From NCBI GenBank assembly GCA_020881915.1, contig JAJFPB010000011.1:248001-312000 (forward strand): a stretch of 64,000 nt of DNA, read 5' to 3'. Below, in pieces: positions 50,635 to 61,704 of this stretch. Position 1 is the stretch's first letter. Each line of letters begins with the position of its first letter. This stretch comes from Paramyrothecium sp. XJ0827 (lineage: Eukaryota > Ascomycota > Sordariomycetes > Hypocreales > Stachybotryaceae). The notes under the pieces were generated by a model. The model did not search any database, was not told where the DNA came from, and saw nothing but the letters and a program-made list of their open reading frames with translations. The translations under genes and the position numbers were made by a program.

Positions 50635-52779
50635 GTATCCCCTTGGCTGTGCGAAGGTGCAGGCCATGTATTGGACATGGATCTGCACCAATTAGAACGG
50701 GGAAAAAGATAGGTACTTCTATTTACTAGTAATTCTGCCTATGATAAAAGTACCAGCACTCATCCTTGTTACAAAGGGCTACATCGCAATGGCTGCAACG
50801 CCATGGGGTAAAAGTACCCTTTGGCCGCTGCCGGGCCCGGGAATTGAGGGCATCACCATGTAGCTGTTCAAGGGGGCCACGGGCACGGCGTTTTCGCTGC
50901 CGTTGAGATGACTGTGACCGAGGGCCAATTTGAACGCCCAGACAGGCCAAGCAACGGGCCCTTTTGCTTGTTTTGACACGGTTATGCATGTGGAAGGGCG
51001 TAATTTCGTCCCCAGCACGAAAACGCTGTCTTGAAGTCCCTGTCTTGCCATATGTCTCAAAAATTTCATTAACTAGGGCCTCAAGGAAGCGGCTTTGGGC
51101 CACATATGGCTGCCAACTTGGCTGTCCTAGCCGTTGCAATAGGAAGCTGTTCGATAGGGCTATATTAAGGAGGAAATTCCACAATGCCTGGCCCGGCCCA
51201 CGGCGTTGACGGTGGTTGCTGGCGATATTGGCCCTTAAATGGTCACCAATGTCTACGCCATTCATATTGTCGTTGTAGTTGGCCGCGATGGATGGTATTG
51301 TAAGCTCTAGTTGGCCGTTTGGACCAAATTTTCGCTTAATAGGGCCACTATACGGCTGTTGTGTTGTCGGGCGGCGTCGGATACGTTCGACAGTCTCGGT
51401 GCCTTCGTAAACGGTTGATAATAGCAAGACGAGGGCGTTATCTTTCCAGGCTATTTGATTGACCTTTAGGAGTCGTTAGCAGCTAGAAAATGTGTCCTTG
51501 ATGTCTTTGAGTGCTATACTGACCTTGCCATCGTCTGTGGGCCATGACTCGAGCCGGCCCCAGTCCCATAGCTGTTGTCCGGCTCGATCCTTTGCTTTGA
51601 GGTCCACGAGACGCTTGTACAGCCCACAGTTGGTACGCGCCGTCCCTGTGGCCCCGTGGCCAAGGGCCCTTAGGGCCCGGAAGAGGTGGGGAGACGAGAA
51701 AAGGTAGTCTAGGAAGACATGGTGGCCCGGGGCCTCAAGACGGCGACAGAGGGCATAGACAACGCCTTGGGTTGGGTTCAGGGCCACCTCTTCGTTGTCT
51801 ACATCCGGGTTCCTCCAGAATTGCTGCTCAATGCCAATAGGCCCGAATTTGGCACCTGGAGAGTGCCATATCCACTGTAATATATATCCTAGGGCGCCTA
51901 GCAGCCAGACCTTGAGCCCTGTGTCCGTCGGTTTCGTCTTTATCGTCAATTTATGCCTTGACCGTCCTTCAAACATAACCATACCTTCATCAACGGCGAC
52001 AAAGGTGCCCACGTTGACGGCAGTTATAGCTGCTTCCATAATGACGTTGGCCCAGTCATTGACCTTGCAATAGGGGCCGGCACGCCCGAGTGTATTGACG
52101 AGCGGTCAAAGACACAGAGACGCCTTTTAATAAGGAAAAACCGGTCAAAAGTCATGAATTTAATGATTGGATGGCTAGGGATATATCTGTCGGGCCCTGG
52201 GGCCCTCCAGAAGTCCTCCAACCTGTATTCCATGTGGGAAATCATATATATCCAAACTCCTATCCATATCCATAGCTCGGCCGCTGATGTTGCTATCCAA
52301 TGACTTTGACGAGCCCCTCATTGGCTGGGGCGTTGGCCGGGTTATTCGTATAGTCAGCCCACTGTTGGACAAGGGATTCGGGTAGGAATAGCTGGAATAG
52401 CTTCAATGGCGTTGGCGGCAGCGTTTTGACGACGAAATCGCGCTCGGGGACATCCATTGCTTCAAAATGCGTCCCTGGACGCGTTGTGGGCTCGAAATTC
52501 GGTCTGTATGTGGCATCAGCAGCTTGTTCTCGCGTTGCATGGTCTGTCTGAACAGGAAGGCGTTCTCCGGCGGCTACAGTAGCAGCGGCAGCTTCTTCTG
52601 GGGCCTCCATTGCCCAGCCAGCTGCGACGGCGTTGTCGACGATGTGGGCAGCAGAAAAAACGGATACATAGCAAATTAGCTGTATGGCGATTTTCTTGTT
52701 GCTCAATGTACTGACGCGTTGACAGGGGTGGGGTGGGGGGCGGGACCTTGGCTGCACCTTCGCACAGCCAAGGGGATAC
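50635..52779 (-). mobile_element. piggyBac-2 with 27-base inverted repeats
   Basis: GTATCCCCTTGGCTGTGCGA, continuing to GGTGCA (50635-50661), is perfectly inverted at 52753-52779, bracketing a piggyBac transposase. A second, weaker inverted pair (ACCCCTGTCAA-GCGTCA, about 50572-50593 and 52705-52725) lies outside the first on the left but inside it on the right. No TTAA flank is visible. The right end abuts a hAT-D2 transposase fragment. Confidence 0.65.
50726..52610 (-). pseudogene. piggyBac-2 transposase, two frameshifts and one intron
   Basis: The start MEAPEEAAAA (52610) is the first in-frame ATG of a region homologous to piggyBac-1. The frame breaks near 52315 and near 52070, then is open to the intron 51523-51464 (GTCAGT, GCTAAC branch, 60 bases) and the last exon to 50726. 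Conserved blocks: AVDEGMVMFEGRS, KPTDTGLKVWLLG, FLDYLFSSPHLF, VNQIAWKDNALV. In the middle block FLDYLFSSP replaces FLDNLFSSP of copy 1. The C-terminal Cys-rich domain is present (CSHCDVALCNKDECW). Confidence 0.85.
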
Positions 52780-53025
52780 GAATACTGGCACACCAGGCGT
52801 CTCAAGTACCCCAAATTGAGTAGGATGGCCCTGGATTTACTGACTGTGGCCCCTATGTCAGCAGAGTGTGAGAGGTTGTTTTCAGTGGCCGGGCAGATGG
52901 TTACGAGGCTTAGGAATCGGCTAGATGCTTCAACTATCGGCATGTGCCAGACTTTACGCAGTTGGCTACGTGCAGGATTGATCGAGCAGCTGGATCAGAT
53001 ACTGACAGAACCTTGGAGAGAATGA
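52780..53025 (+). pseudogene. hAT-D2 transposase C-terminal fragment
   Basis: The plus-strand frame EYWHTRRLKYPKLSRMALDL, then AECERLFSVAGQMVTRLRNR, to a stop at 53025 is the hAT dimerisation region, most like hAT-D (YWHEKGFKYSNLSRMALDF). It is broken on its left by piggyBac-2. Confidence 0.85.
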
Positions 53026-53218
53026 TGGCGATATGCCAGGGGTTGAGTTATGCAAGGGAGTAAGTCCCTTGCTCGTCATGTGGACATCTTTTCCACATTG
53101 TGGATTCACATCCATGATGGATCCATATCCATCCATTCCACCGCCGTGATCTTAGTCATCATACACATCAATTCCATATCCTCGAATGTGTAGTGGAGTG
53201 TAGTGGCTTTGAACCCTG
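52780..53218 (+). mobile_element. hAT-D2: 3' end of a hAT-D relative, inserted in MULE-5
   Basis: Starts inside a hAT C-terminus (next entry) and ends in a terminus reading CAGGGTTCAAAGCCACTACA on the minus strand at 53218, close to the hAT-D terminus CAGGGTTGAAAGCCACTCCA. The subterminal zone again has GTGGATT/ATCCATC words. The 5' half is gone, replaced by piggyBac-2. Confidence 0.78.
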
Positions 53219-55446
53219 GATGCCACCGCTGATGGACCTCCCATTTAGAGAAGGATCTACCAGATACTAGCTTGGCATAGATCTTATGGTAGCATGGAAT
53301 GCCTAGCTCTACCGAAACCAGGCACCCAATGTCACAGTCCCCAATGAGTTCCGGCTTAGAATTCGACTTTGTCGGTATACCTTTTAATGCCCTTCGGTAC
53401 TGCCATGTAATCAGATTTAACCCCTTCAGGGACATTATCATCCGGAGTTCGCCAAGGTAGTCAGAGGACTGTCGAGAATATTCACGGTTCGTGAGAATGC
53501 CATCTTGGGCACACCGGTCATTAAAATTCGTCTCCTGGTCCGTCACCATCTCTTCAATTGCGTCGGCTAGCCTAAATAGGTGGCTCATACCATTTAGTAA
53601 GTAGCTTTTGATGCTGTTATTACTTGCTTCTGTCCCAGAGGTTACGCGTATACCGAAATTGCGATACCCGCGAATAAAGCAGCGTGCCCATTGTGCCCTT
53701 ATAGGCATGTAGGTTCGATAGAGATATAAAAGAATGGCTCTTTGGTCATCGAACTCCTTGCAGAGCATAAGCCATGCGTCGTCATGTTCTTCCTCGGTCT
53801 CGGCAAAGACAGCTAACCTCCACATCTCGAGCACCCCTCGATAGTCATGACTAACAGCCTCAGCGACAGCTTTGCCCCGAGACCCAGATAATATGACTGC
53901 GAGTCGATCCTCTTCACTTAACCATAGCTGATCTTGTGTACGGCCAGATGGCCCTTCAGAGTCACATTCGTCGATTTCCGATGTATCCCTCTTATGGTTC
54001 CATCTTTGTTTGGCCCGTCGGAGTACTTTGGAGTTAACATGATGGATACAGAGCTGCTGCTGGGTATCAGGAAAGGTAATAGAGATTGCAGCTTTCATCT
54101 GTTCATCAAAGTCGGTAATAGCCACATCAGGAATACGGATATTGTGCCGGACTGCCAGATCTCGAATCGCATCCAAAAGAAACTGGAACCCCTCGACCCT
54201 CTCGTTATCGATAACCCCAAATGCAGCATTGTATACGGACGCAAGGCAGGTTTGTCCAGTCACCTGGAACAGTGGGAGCTTGAAACGGTTCGTGCTGTAT
54301 GTGTTGTCCAAGCTAAGGACTTCCGGAAAACGCTTCCACATGCGGATACAGTATGGAAGAGTCCAAACAAGCCCAACAAGTCGGTCGGGCTCATTCTCAA
54401 CCCATTTCGCAACATACGGGATCTCTCGTTCGTCGAACTGCTTTAATAATGCAGCACTGGTAGGTAGGCCATCGAGCTTCTCCAGGCCGATAGTAGCTCT
54501 AGCATTATATATATCCTTTTGTGTGAGTACAGTCCCTGGGTGCTTTTCCTTGACAATACTGCGAACGTCGCGCGCCCGGATGCCTACGCGACGACTAGAT
54601 GACTCGATAGTCTCTTGAACCGCAGTGTCGCGCTTGCGATGGGCTGGGTGGGCGGATGGATTAATGCTTGGTAAATGGTTGTGCTGGCTATAAGCTGGAT
54701 CTTTGAGTAGGCGTAGATGCCAGTGATAATTGTTTTTTTTCCAACGATTCGGCAACTATTTTCCACCTACAACCACATTTCCGAGATCTCCTCTCGCGAA
54801 GGCCCGCCTTTTTCTTATTCACCCTTGGTTCTCCGTATCGATCACATTCGAATGTGTAGCGAATTAGCCGGCCTTTGCGGGTAAGACCGTTTCGCTTGAT
54901 GATAGCAAATCCATTCTCCTTTGCAAATGTATTGACGCGGGCGTATAAGGCCCCAGCAGTTGGCTCGAGTGGTCCTGGGACTGGTGGGTTTGGTATGGCA
55001 TTTATAGAGCTAGTCGTAGACTCCTGGGAGATATACCCTCCGGCTTCCTCCTCGCCTGCCTGTGCGGGCGTACGGTTTTCGGGAGAAGAGCCTCCAGGCG
55101 GTGAGCTGTATAAATTATCGAAAGTTTCTAGGGCCCTCGTCGTCAGTCGCTCATTGATGCCAACTGTCTCCCGAACAAGCTGCAGAGTAGATATGAACTC
55201 GCTGGGTAGAGGGGCTGCATTTAGGAGTTGGGGATCAGTATTCTGACGTCCAAACCCGATCTCAGGAGCTGGTATCTCGCCCATTAGCCTGGGACCGGTT
55301 TCTTCATTGCCATCGCTGAAGCAGTTCGAGCTCCCAGCCTGAGGCTGTAGATGTGACTGGTGTCGTCTATGCGAACGCAGTGAACCTGCTGTTATTGGCG
55401 ACAGCCCTTTATAAGGTCGTTTCCTGGAGCGGGCGTGGGCTGGCAT
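53219..55446 (-). pseudogene. MULE-5 transposase (second MULE family), frameshifted, C-terminus replaced
   Basis: From 55446 the minus strand encodes a low-complexity N-terminus and a FAR1-like domain (VNTFAKENGFAIIKRNGLTR, CGCRWKI). At about 54729 an A run breaks the frame by one base (removing one A restores it). The second frame (to 53106) contains the MULE core LSLDNTYSTNRFKLP, AITDFDEQMKAAI, CIHHVNSK, SGTEASNNSIKSYL, and a SWIM finger CLVSVELGIPCYH. After HQRWH the frame runs into the antisense of the hAT-D2 terminus at 53218, so the last 37 codons (53216-53106) are not MULE sequence. It is diverged from MULE-1 to -4. Confidence 0.85.
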
Positions 55447-56620
55447 CGCGATTGAGAAGAGTTAATGCTGAAGCGAAGAGTTTTATCTTGAAAGAACCGC
55501 CAAGATCATCCCACCTCTCGACGCGGTCGACTCTTCTACCCCTTTCTTTATGTTTTTCTCCCTTCCCTTCTTCATCCCTTTTTACATCCCTCACTGCGTG
55601 TATCCCTCATTTCATCACGGACTGTAAAATTGACCAATTAGAGAATAGATACATTGGCAGAATCCGACAGGTATTGACTGCACTACCAAAAAGAATTCGA
55701 ACCAATCAGAGTGTGCCAAAGGTGATGCCCACATAAGCCTGATGCCTGTTTAGCAAAACGTGATGCCCACGTAGCAATTGCCCGATCTGCTGGTGGCTGG
55801 GATGTGTATACTATTAGTGAGCTGTGATCCTCACACACTGAACTTTGACCTGGAATATACCACCTGTCGTTTCTGCTTTATCAGGGTCACACCCAAGCCA
55901 CGGAGGCCCTACTCCGGCCGCACATCGTATTACATGATTTGGGGTGGGGCGGTGTTCCGGCCTACGGTAAGCCATATCCTCAAGGGGCAGGTGGATGCGG
56001 CCAATTCATTGGGCCCCCAAAATCGGGGTGAGTTACAAATCGCAAGAGCACACTTGTCACATCCATTGATTGCCAGGGCCTCCTTCTATCACCAATGCTG
56101 GCTTCGCAGCTCTCACACCACGCGAGACTGCAAGGTGGCTGCGTTGGACGTCTCTTCCAACAGCGGTGTTCCCACCGTTAGATGCCTCCATCTGCCTTGA
56201 TCATCACCAGCGAAGGAACTCTGCTCGGCGTGGCCAAACGAAGAAATCTTGTTAACGCCCGCGATGGCCCGAACTGGGAAATCTTTTCCCGGATACAGCG
56301 TGGGGTCTTTGGTACGCCCTGTAGCCAATCATCTCGCAACACTAGTCATGCCACCCATCTCTGCGGAGCCCGCGACTTGGCATCCGCCCTTATCAGTCTC
56401 CTCATTCGCTCTACAGAGATGCTCGTTCTAAGCTGCAGGGATGGTGCATAGCCAGGGCCAGGATGGAGCCTGCAGCTATCCGAAGCTCCACAATGGGGAT
56501 GGACCGAGGCGATAACATGCCATCCATTATCGCGCCGACTGGTCAGAGTTTGTCACATCTCCGCTCCGCGGTAGTGTTCAAGCTTGGGCATTGATCAAAG
56601 TCAATGAGCGGGGGTTGAAT
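55447..56620. other. intergenic, no gene recognised
   Basis: About 1.2 kb. A pair of GTGATGCCCAC(A/G)TA words sits near 55722 and 55761. ORFs here are short and overlapping on both strands, without recognisable domains. Confidence 0.4.
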
Positions 56621-56621
56621 C

Positions 56622-56653
56622 GTGATTTATCAATTCGTGATTTATCAATTCGT
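56622..56653. repeat. direct repeat upstream of the phosphatase gene
   Basis: GTGATTTATCAATTC occurs twice in tandem, starting at about 56622 and 56638, about 170 bases before the ATG; a TATA-like CATAAATAC follows near 56675. Possible regulatory repeat; no factor recognised. Confidence 0.4.
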
Positions 56654-56811
56654 TGATATGAGCTTCCGTTCAGCATAAATACAAGCAGTTCCCTCGTCGG
56701 ACTCTCGGCCCTCTAGTGTTTGCCCCCAGCCGACGATCCGATAGCTCTGAGCCTTACTCTCATATTGCTCTCTATCATTCCCCAAAAATTCGAGCTCGTC
56801 TGACAATCGCC

Positions 56812-58318
56812 ATGTACTCCAAGGCTCTCTCAGGCATCCCTTTGGGATTGCTTGTCTCCACTGCTGCGGCCGAGACCATCCACGGCGTTGTCGTCTTTAG
56901 CCGTCATGGAGACCGTACGTCCACTTTTCAAAAGCTTCACTCTCTGAACTAGGCTAACATGATGATCACTAGGCACTACTAAGTGGTACGGCGTCCAATC
57001 CCTCACCAGCCTCGGTGCAGAGCAAAACTTCCAGGTCGGCAGCGACTATCGCAGCCGCTACCTCTCCTCCGACTCTGACTACCAAATCCTCGGCATCTCG
57101 GAAGACGAGTACAAGCCCTCCCAGATCTTCGCCAGCGCCCCCGACCAGGGCATTCTCATGAACACTGCCACCGCGTTCCTCCAAGGCTTGTATCCTCCTC
57201 TCGTCGACCTCGACCCCGAGATTGCCTCTCAGACTCTCAACAACGGCTCTGAGAGTCAGGCTCCTCTCGACGGATATCAATATGTCCGTCTTCACACCAT
57301 CAACGACAACTCCCCCGACACCATCTGGATCAAGGGCGACGATGCCTGCCCCAAGTACAAGACCGCCAGCAAGGCCTTCTTCGACAGCGACGTCTTTGCC
57401 CAGCGTGTCGAGGATACCAAGGACTTTTACGCTAGCTTCTACGACGTTCTCTCCGATGGCGTGTACAACCTCAAGCCCGAGAACATGACCTACGAGAACG
57501 CCTTCAACATCTTCGACCTCGTCAACGTCGCCCGCATCCACAACTCCACCTCCCCAGCCCGCAATGTCTCCGACAAAGACCTCTTCCAGTTGCGGACCCT
57601 CGCCGACTCGGCCGAGCTCGGCCAGAACTGGAACGCCTCCGAGCCCGCCCGTGCCATTGGCGCAGAGACTCTCTCCGGCGCCGTCCTCGCCCAGCTCAAC
57701 GAGACCGTCGCGTCCGAGGGCAAGCTCAAATTCTCCCTCTTCGCCGGCAGCTACGACACCTTCCTCGCCTTCTTCGGTCTTGCCGGTCTGCTCGACGAGT
57801 CGCCCAACTTCCACGGCCTGCCCGACTATGCGTCCACCATGGCCTTTGAGCTCTTCACCGACGAGGACGCGGATGAGTTCCCATCGGACCCAGAGAAGAA
57901 TCTGCGTGTGCGCTGGCTCTTCCGCAACAGCACGTTCGGCGAGCTTGAGACATTTCCTCTCTTTGGCACTGACGAGGAGTCACTCTCCTGGCCGCGCTTC
58001 GTGAGCGAGATGGAGGAACGCGCCATTACTGACGTCGGTGACTGGTGCGCTAAGTGCGCTTCCGAGGAGGACTTTTGCGCTGCGTACGAGACTGATGATG
58101 AGAGCGCCGGGAGCCAGGGCGAGGACAACGGTAGCAAGGGTGGCATGTCAAATGCCGTCGCGGGTGTCATTGGCGCTATGGTGACGCTGGGTGTTGTGGC
58201 TGTTGTCGGAGCCGTTGCTTTTGCCTTGATGAGGAGGAAGAGGAGTGCTGATGGTGCTCCCGCCGAGAAGGGGAGTGTCAGGAGTGGAAGCACCGATGCC
58301 ACTCCGGCCAACCTTTAA
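56812..58318 (+). CDS. histidine acid phosphatase-like membrane protein (482 aa)
   Basis: Exon 1 is 56812-56914, the intron 56915-56972 (GTACGT, GCTAAC branch, CACTAG, 58 bases) and exon 2 56973-58318. Residues 1-20 form a signal peptide. The phosphohistidine motif is R31-H32-G33-D34-R35 (FSRHGDRT), in frame across the splice. The usual C-terminal HD motif appears to be Y295-D296 (AGSYDTFLAFFG), so the proton-donor Asp is kept but the His is not. The tail has paired cysteines (WCAKCASEEDFCAAY), a Gly/Ser/Asp linker, one hydrophobic helix at about 430-454 and a short basic cytoplasmic tail: a type I plasma-membrane or secretory-pathway protein. High G/C third positions mark it as a host gene. 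Confidence 0.88.
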
Positions 58319-59328
58319 AATTAGTAAATGTAGATAACGAATGATGATGAGTTTTCAACAAGCCTTTACAAGGGCATAGCCATGTAGTCTCACATTGAGG
58401 TCTTGCTTCTTCCTGCCGCTAACTACTCCGAAGAGAGCTGAGGTTGGGAGGATTGAATTTAGTTCTATTACCTCAGAATCAATCCCTAGACTTGCCTTTT
58501 AATGGAGGTATTTTCTTGAGAATAGCACTTTGGTTTTCGCTGTGATGCAGCTAGACGCGTTCATTAGAGTTTATGGCTACATGTCAGCTTTGCAGCGGCG
58601 TCCATGCTGCGTGATGTGGGGAGGGGGATCTGTCGACAGGTACCACAGAAGATGCCTAAGGAGGCTGTGGCGGGGCGGAGTCGCGCTTGGATTCCTGCCA
58701 AGGAGGCAAACGCGCTTTGTCCATTTTCGTAATGATTGGTCCGTCACAGCACCTCAGTGCTAACTCTCTGGAGCTGGTTGCTGCTCAGAAGTATCGAGTC
58801 GTCATCATTCTCAACGTTGCCGCTGACACTTTCGAGAGGCGACGGTTGTGCGTTGGAAAGAATCCCATGGGAGACGGTAGGGCACGCCATGTTGCGTGTA
58901 GACTTGTGGTTTGATGTTTTCGAGGAATATCGCTTAGTCACGAACCCGCCCTGGTATTGGAAATCCATAATCTGAGTGGAGCAATAAGGCGACGTCTCAT
59001 TGGCCGCCCCCATATGACCAATCACAATCGCACCGTTCTATGCGGCGCTGACGGGTGCTTGAAATAACCTGGTGTAATTTCACGTGCGCTAATATATCCT
59101 CGATCGAGACGATCTCTTCAAAACACACATCACATTTCACGGAGTTTTATGCCATCTTGCAGCAGCCTGAGGGGGACGTGACAAAGAGGACCTCCACATA
59201 AGTTGGCAAGATTTTAGTGGTTCGGCACTAACGTACATGCATAACGAGTGGATCAACATAACGAATGGATCAAAAATCCCTCTATCTACAACCTAACCAT
59301 TTCATCAATTGATTCTCAACAATTTAAG
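58319..59328. other. intergenic, 3' of phosphatase gene
   Basis: About 1 kb with no convincing gene. Just before the pogo fragment, ATAACGA(G/A)TGGATCAA is repeated (59241 and 59260), which may be its subterminal repeat. Confidence 0.4.
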
Positions 59329-59645
59329 ATGCCGAACTCTAATAATGAGCCTAATATTATTCTTGCACTTCATGCCCTTCAATCTAATCCAAAATTAAGC
59401 CTGCGACGCGCAGCACAGATCTATGAGATCCCATTCTCAAGCCTACGTAATCGCAAGCAAGGCATGCCTTCTCGACGCGATACTAAGGCTAATTTACGTA
59501 AACTATCTGATCTTGAGGAACAGACGATAGTTCAATATATCCTTGATCTGGATATGCGAGGATTTCCTCCCCGGCTTTGTGGTGTTGAAGATATGGCAAA
59601 TCGATTGCTTGCTGAGCGAGATGTGCCCAGGGATGGACATCGAAC
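59329..59645 (+). pseudogene. pogo/Fot1 transposase, N-terminal DNA-binding fragment
   Basis: From MPNSNNEPNI at 59329 the frame encodes an HTH of the psq type (LRRAAQIYEIPFSSLRNRKQ) and the start of the CENP-B/Tc5-type HTH (LSDLEEQTIVQYILDLDMRG, then MANRLLAERD). The catalytic DDE domain is absent; at about 59645 the sequence turns into the GATTCGAATC island. It is AT-rich compared with its surroundings. Confidence 0.78.
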
Positions 59646-59920
59646 GAACGGGAATCGAATCGATAGATTCATTCGATGCCAAGTCTTACAAATGTCGAAT
59701 CGAATTTCTTGGCATTCGATTCGATGTCGAATCTGCGGCGCGCCCATTTGATTCGCATCGAATCGAATGTGACATGTCCTGTTCGATGTTCGAATGCATC
59801 GATTCGAATGTGGGGCATCCCATTCGACATTCGAACCGTACAGGTCACCATATGATTCGACATCGAATCGATCGCCCTCACCCGTTCGATCGAGAATCGA
59901 TCGATTCGGTCGAACACAGA
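59640..59920. repeat. second GATTCGAATC/GTTCGATTC island
   Basis: More than a dozen TTCGATTCGA/TCGAATCG blocks within 280 bases, with no regular period. Shares the GAATCGATAGATTC and GCCAAG words with the array at 6095-6410. Confidence 0.7.
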
Positions 59921-61704
59921 GACGCGATGTGCGAATCATGACCAAGGGGTGGATTCAGCGCGATTCGCAGACGCGTTAAGAGGCCCCTGGCACTCTCCTC
60001 GACGCGACAAGTGCAACGCGATCAACGCTGACAACAATTCATCTTAATGCTAAGATGTGTTAACAAGTACATAACATGACCCTAAAAGCCCATAGCATGC
60101 TAGGTACCCTGCAACTACAGCAATCATCCCTGTCTTACCGCCCCCAGCCCGGAACGGATTAACGCGCCGGCCACCGCGAATTACCAACCAACAGGTTTAC
60201 CAGTTGGGAATGACTCCTGTCAGATATTGTGGCGAATTGTATGTTCATCTTGTTCTGTGTCGTGCTTGCTACTTGAGGTTTCGGAGCAAGCTCTATATGC
60301 TTTTTCTGTGCTATGTGGAATCAACTGGAAGCTGCTTGCTAGGCCTGTGGCAATAGGTGGCAACTGTCATCTTTGGTGACAATATCAGCCTTTCAAGCTA
60401 CTTCCATGAGCTTCCTTTGCCACTATTCAACAACTCCCATGGTCACAATCCCGACAAATAACCCACCAGCAGGTGCTTTACAGGAATGTAACGGATAACC
60501 CAATTTTAATCTTGTAATAAAACACTGAGTCGGTTTCTATGAGGAATATATATTTGTCGCGTGGGGGTGGTTGAAGTATGAGTTGAGTTATTGTTGCTGT
60601 AAAAATACAACCTCCCAAGTTAGGAGGTACCAAGGTCGTCATATAAAAGTAGGTGGGGCTTACAGTAGTTTTTAACGCAGGAGTATAGGGTATGTCCGTC
60701 CCAGTAACAGGCCGCTATACAGAGAGGGGATCACTAAAAACACGCCGCTTTTTCTGCGGAATAATAGGAAGGAAGCAAAAAAAAAAAAAAAAAAAAAAAA
60801 AGGAAAAAAAAAAAAACCTATCTCCGTATTTCTCTCTACTAAAAAGTTTTTACTGATGCTAGCTTCGGCATGATCGGATGAATATGTCCGGCTCGAAGTT
60901 TTCACGCATTGGCGAGTATGGGATTCATGATCTTCCTGCCCCTCTCTTTAACTTTTTGGTTGTCTCGGGGACCTGCACCTAAAGCCAGCTTTGCCTGTGA
61001 ACCGATGTACCAGCGACTTCACAGGTGCATCCACTTAGAGCCTCAACTTCAAGTCCCACACCGTTCCCCCCCTCACGTGAACCGTTTACAAAAACTCAAG
61101 AATCCATTCTGAGTTGACGCCAGATTGGAATGAGCACAAATGCAAAGCCGGGTATGGGGACTCGGCTGAGGTACGGGATGGCTTTTTTCAAGGTTGGCCC
61201 GTAGTGATGCGTCTGTGCTTTGGCATGAGCCAATAGGAGCCTCTGACGCGAGTGGAACAGGGAATATATGGAATCTTACCCCACCGTCTGTGGACCTAAT
61301 CAACGAGACCCCGATTTGGCTGGTTGCCAAGTACTGAGAGCTTGGTGGAGCGGCACTTGGGAGAATCTCCGTACACCAATGGTCGGAACAAAGTTTGGCT
61401 TTTCTTACATACAATGGCGGCTTCACGCGCGACTCCCTCGCCTTGGGCGCGCCAGGTCGTCGTTCGCGCTGCTCGCGAATGCTTCATTCATCGCACAAGA
61501 TTTTGCATGTTTAACGGCAGTGGAGATGTCGCGAATTTCGCGTTGACGACAAAATGGGCGTGATATACGCGTGTTATTGGCCTCAATGCCTGTCTTGTCA
61601 GTGATGGATGGATGGATTTAAGTTGAGCCTCAGTGCAGTCTCAATGGCTTCCAACAACCTCGACCCACGCGACCCTCTGTCCGACTAGCTAAACTAACCG
61701 CATC
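59921..61704. other. intergenic with a long A tract
   Basis: A24-GG-A12 at about 60777-60815 on the plus strand; no retroposon body could be defined before it. TATAAAAG occurs near 60643. Two 60- to 120-codon ORFs are unsupported. The last 140 bases are the 5' flank of hAT-A copy 2. Confidence 0.4.

Noticed and set aside
55780..55800. TGGTGGCTGGGATGTG match to the copia LTR
   Set aside because: Only 16-17 bases match and no LTR ends or TSD surround it; probably chance or too decayed to claim.
56969..57814. 281-codon minus-strand ORF opposite the phosphatase gene
   Set aside because: Val/Gly/Glu-rich shadow of a codon-biased plus-strand gene.
60777..60815. Poly(A) tail of a LINE or SINE
   Set aside because: No element body or target duplication could be found around the A tract.
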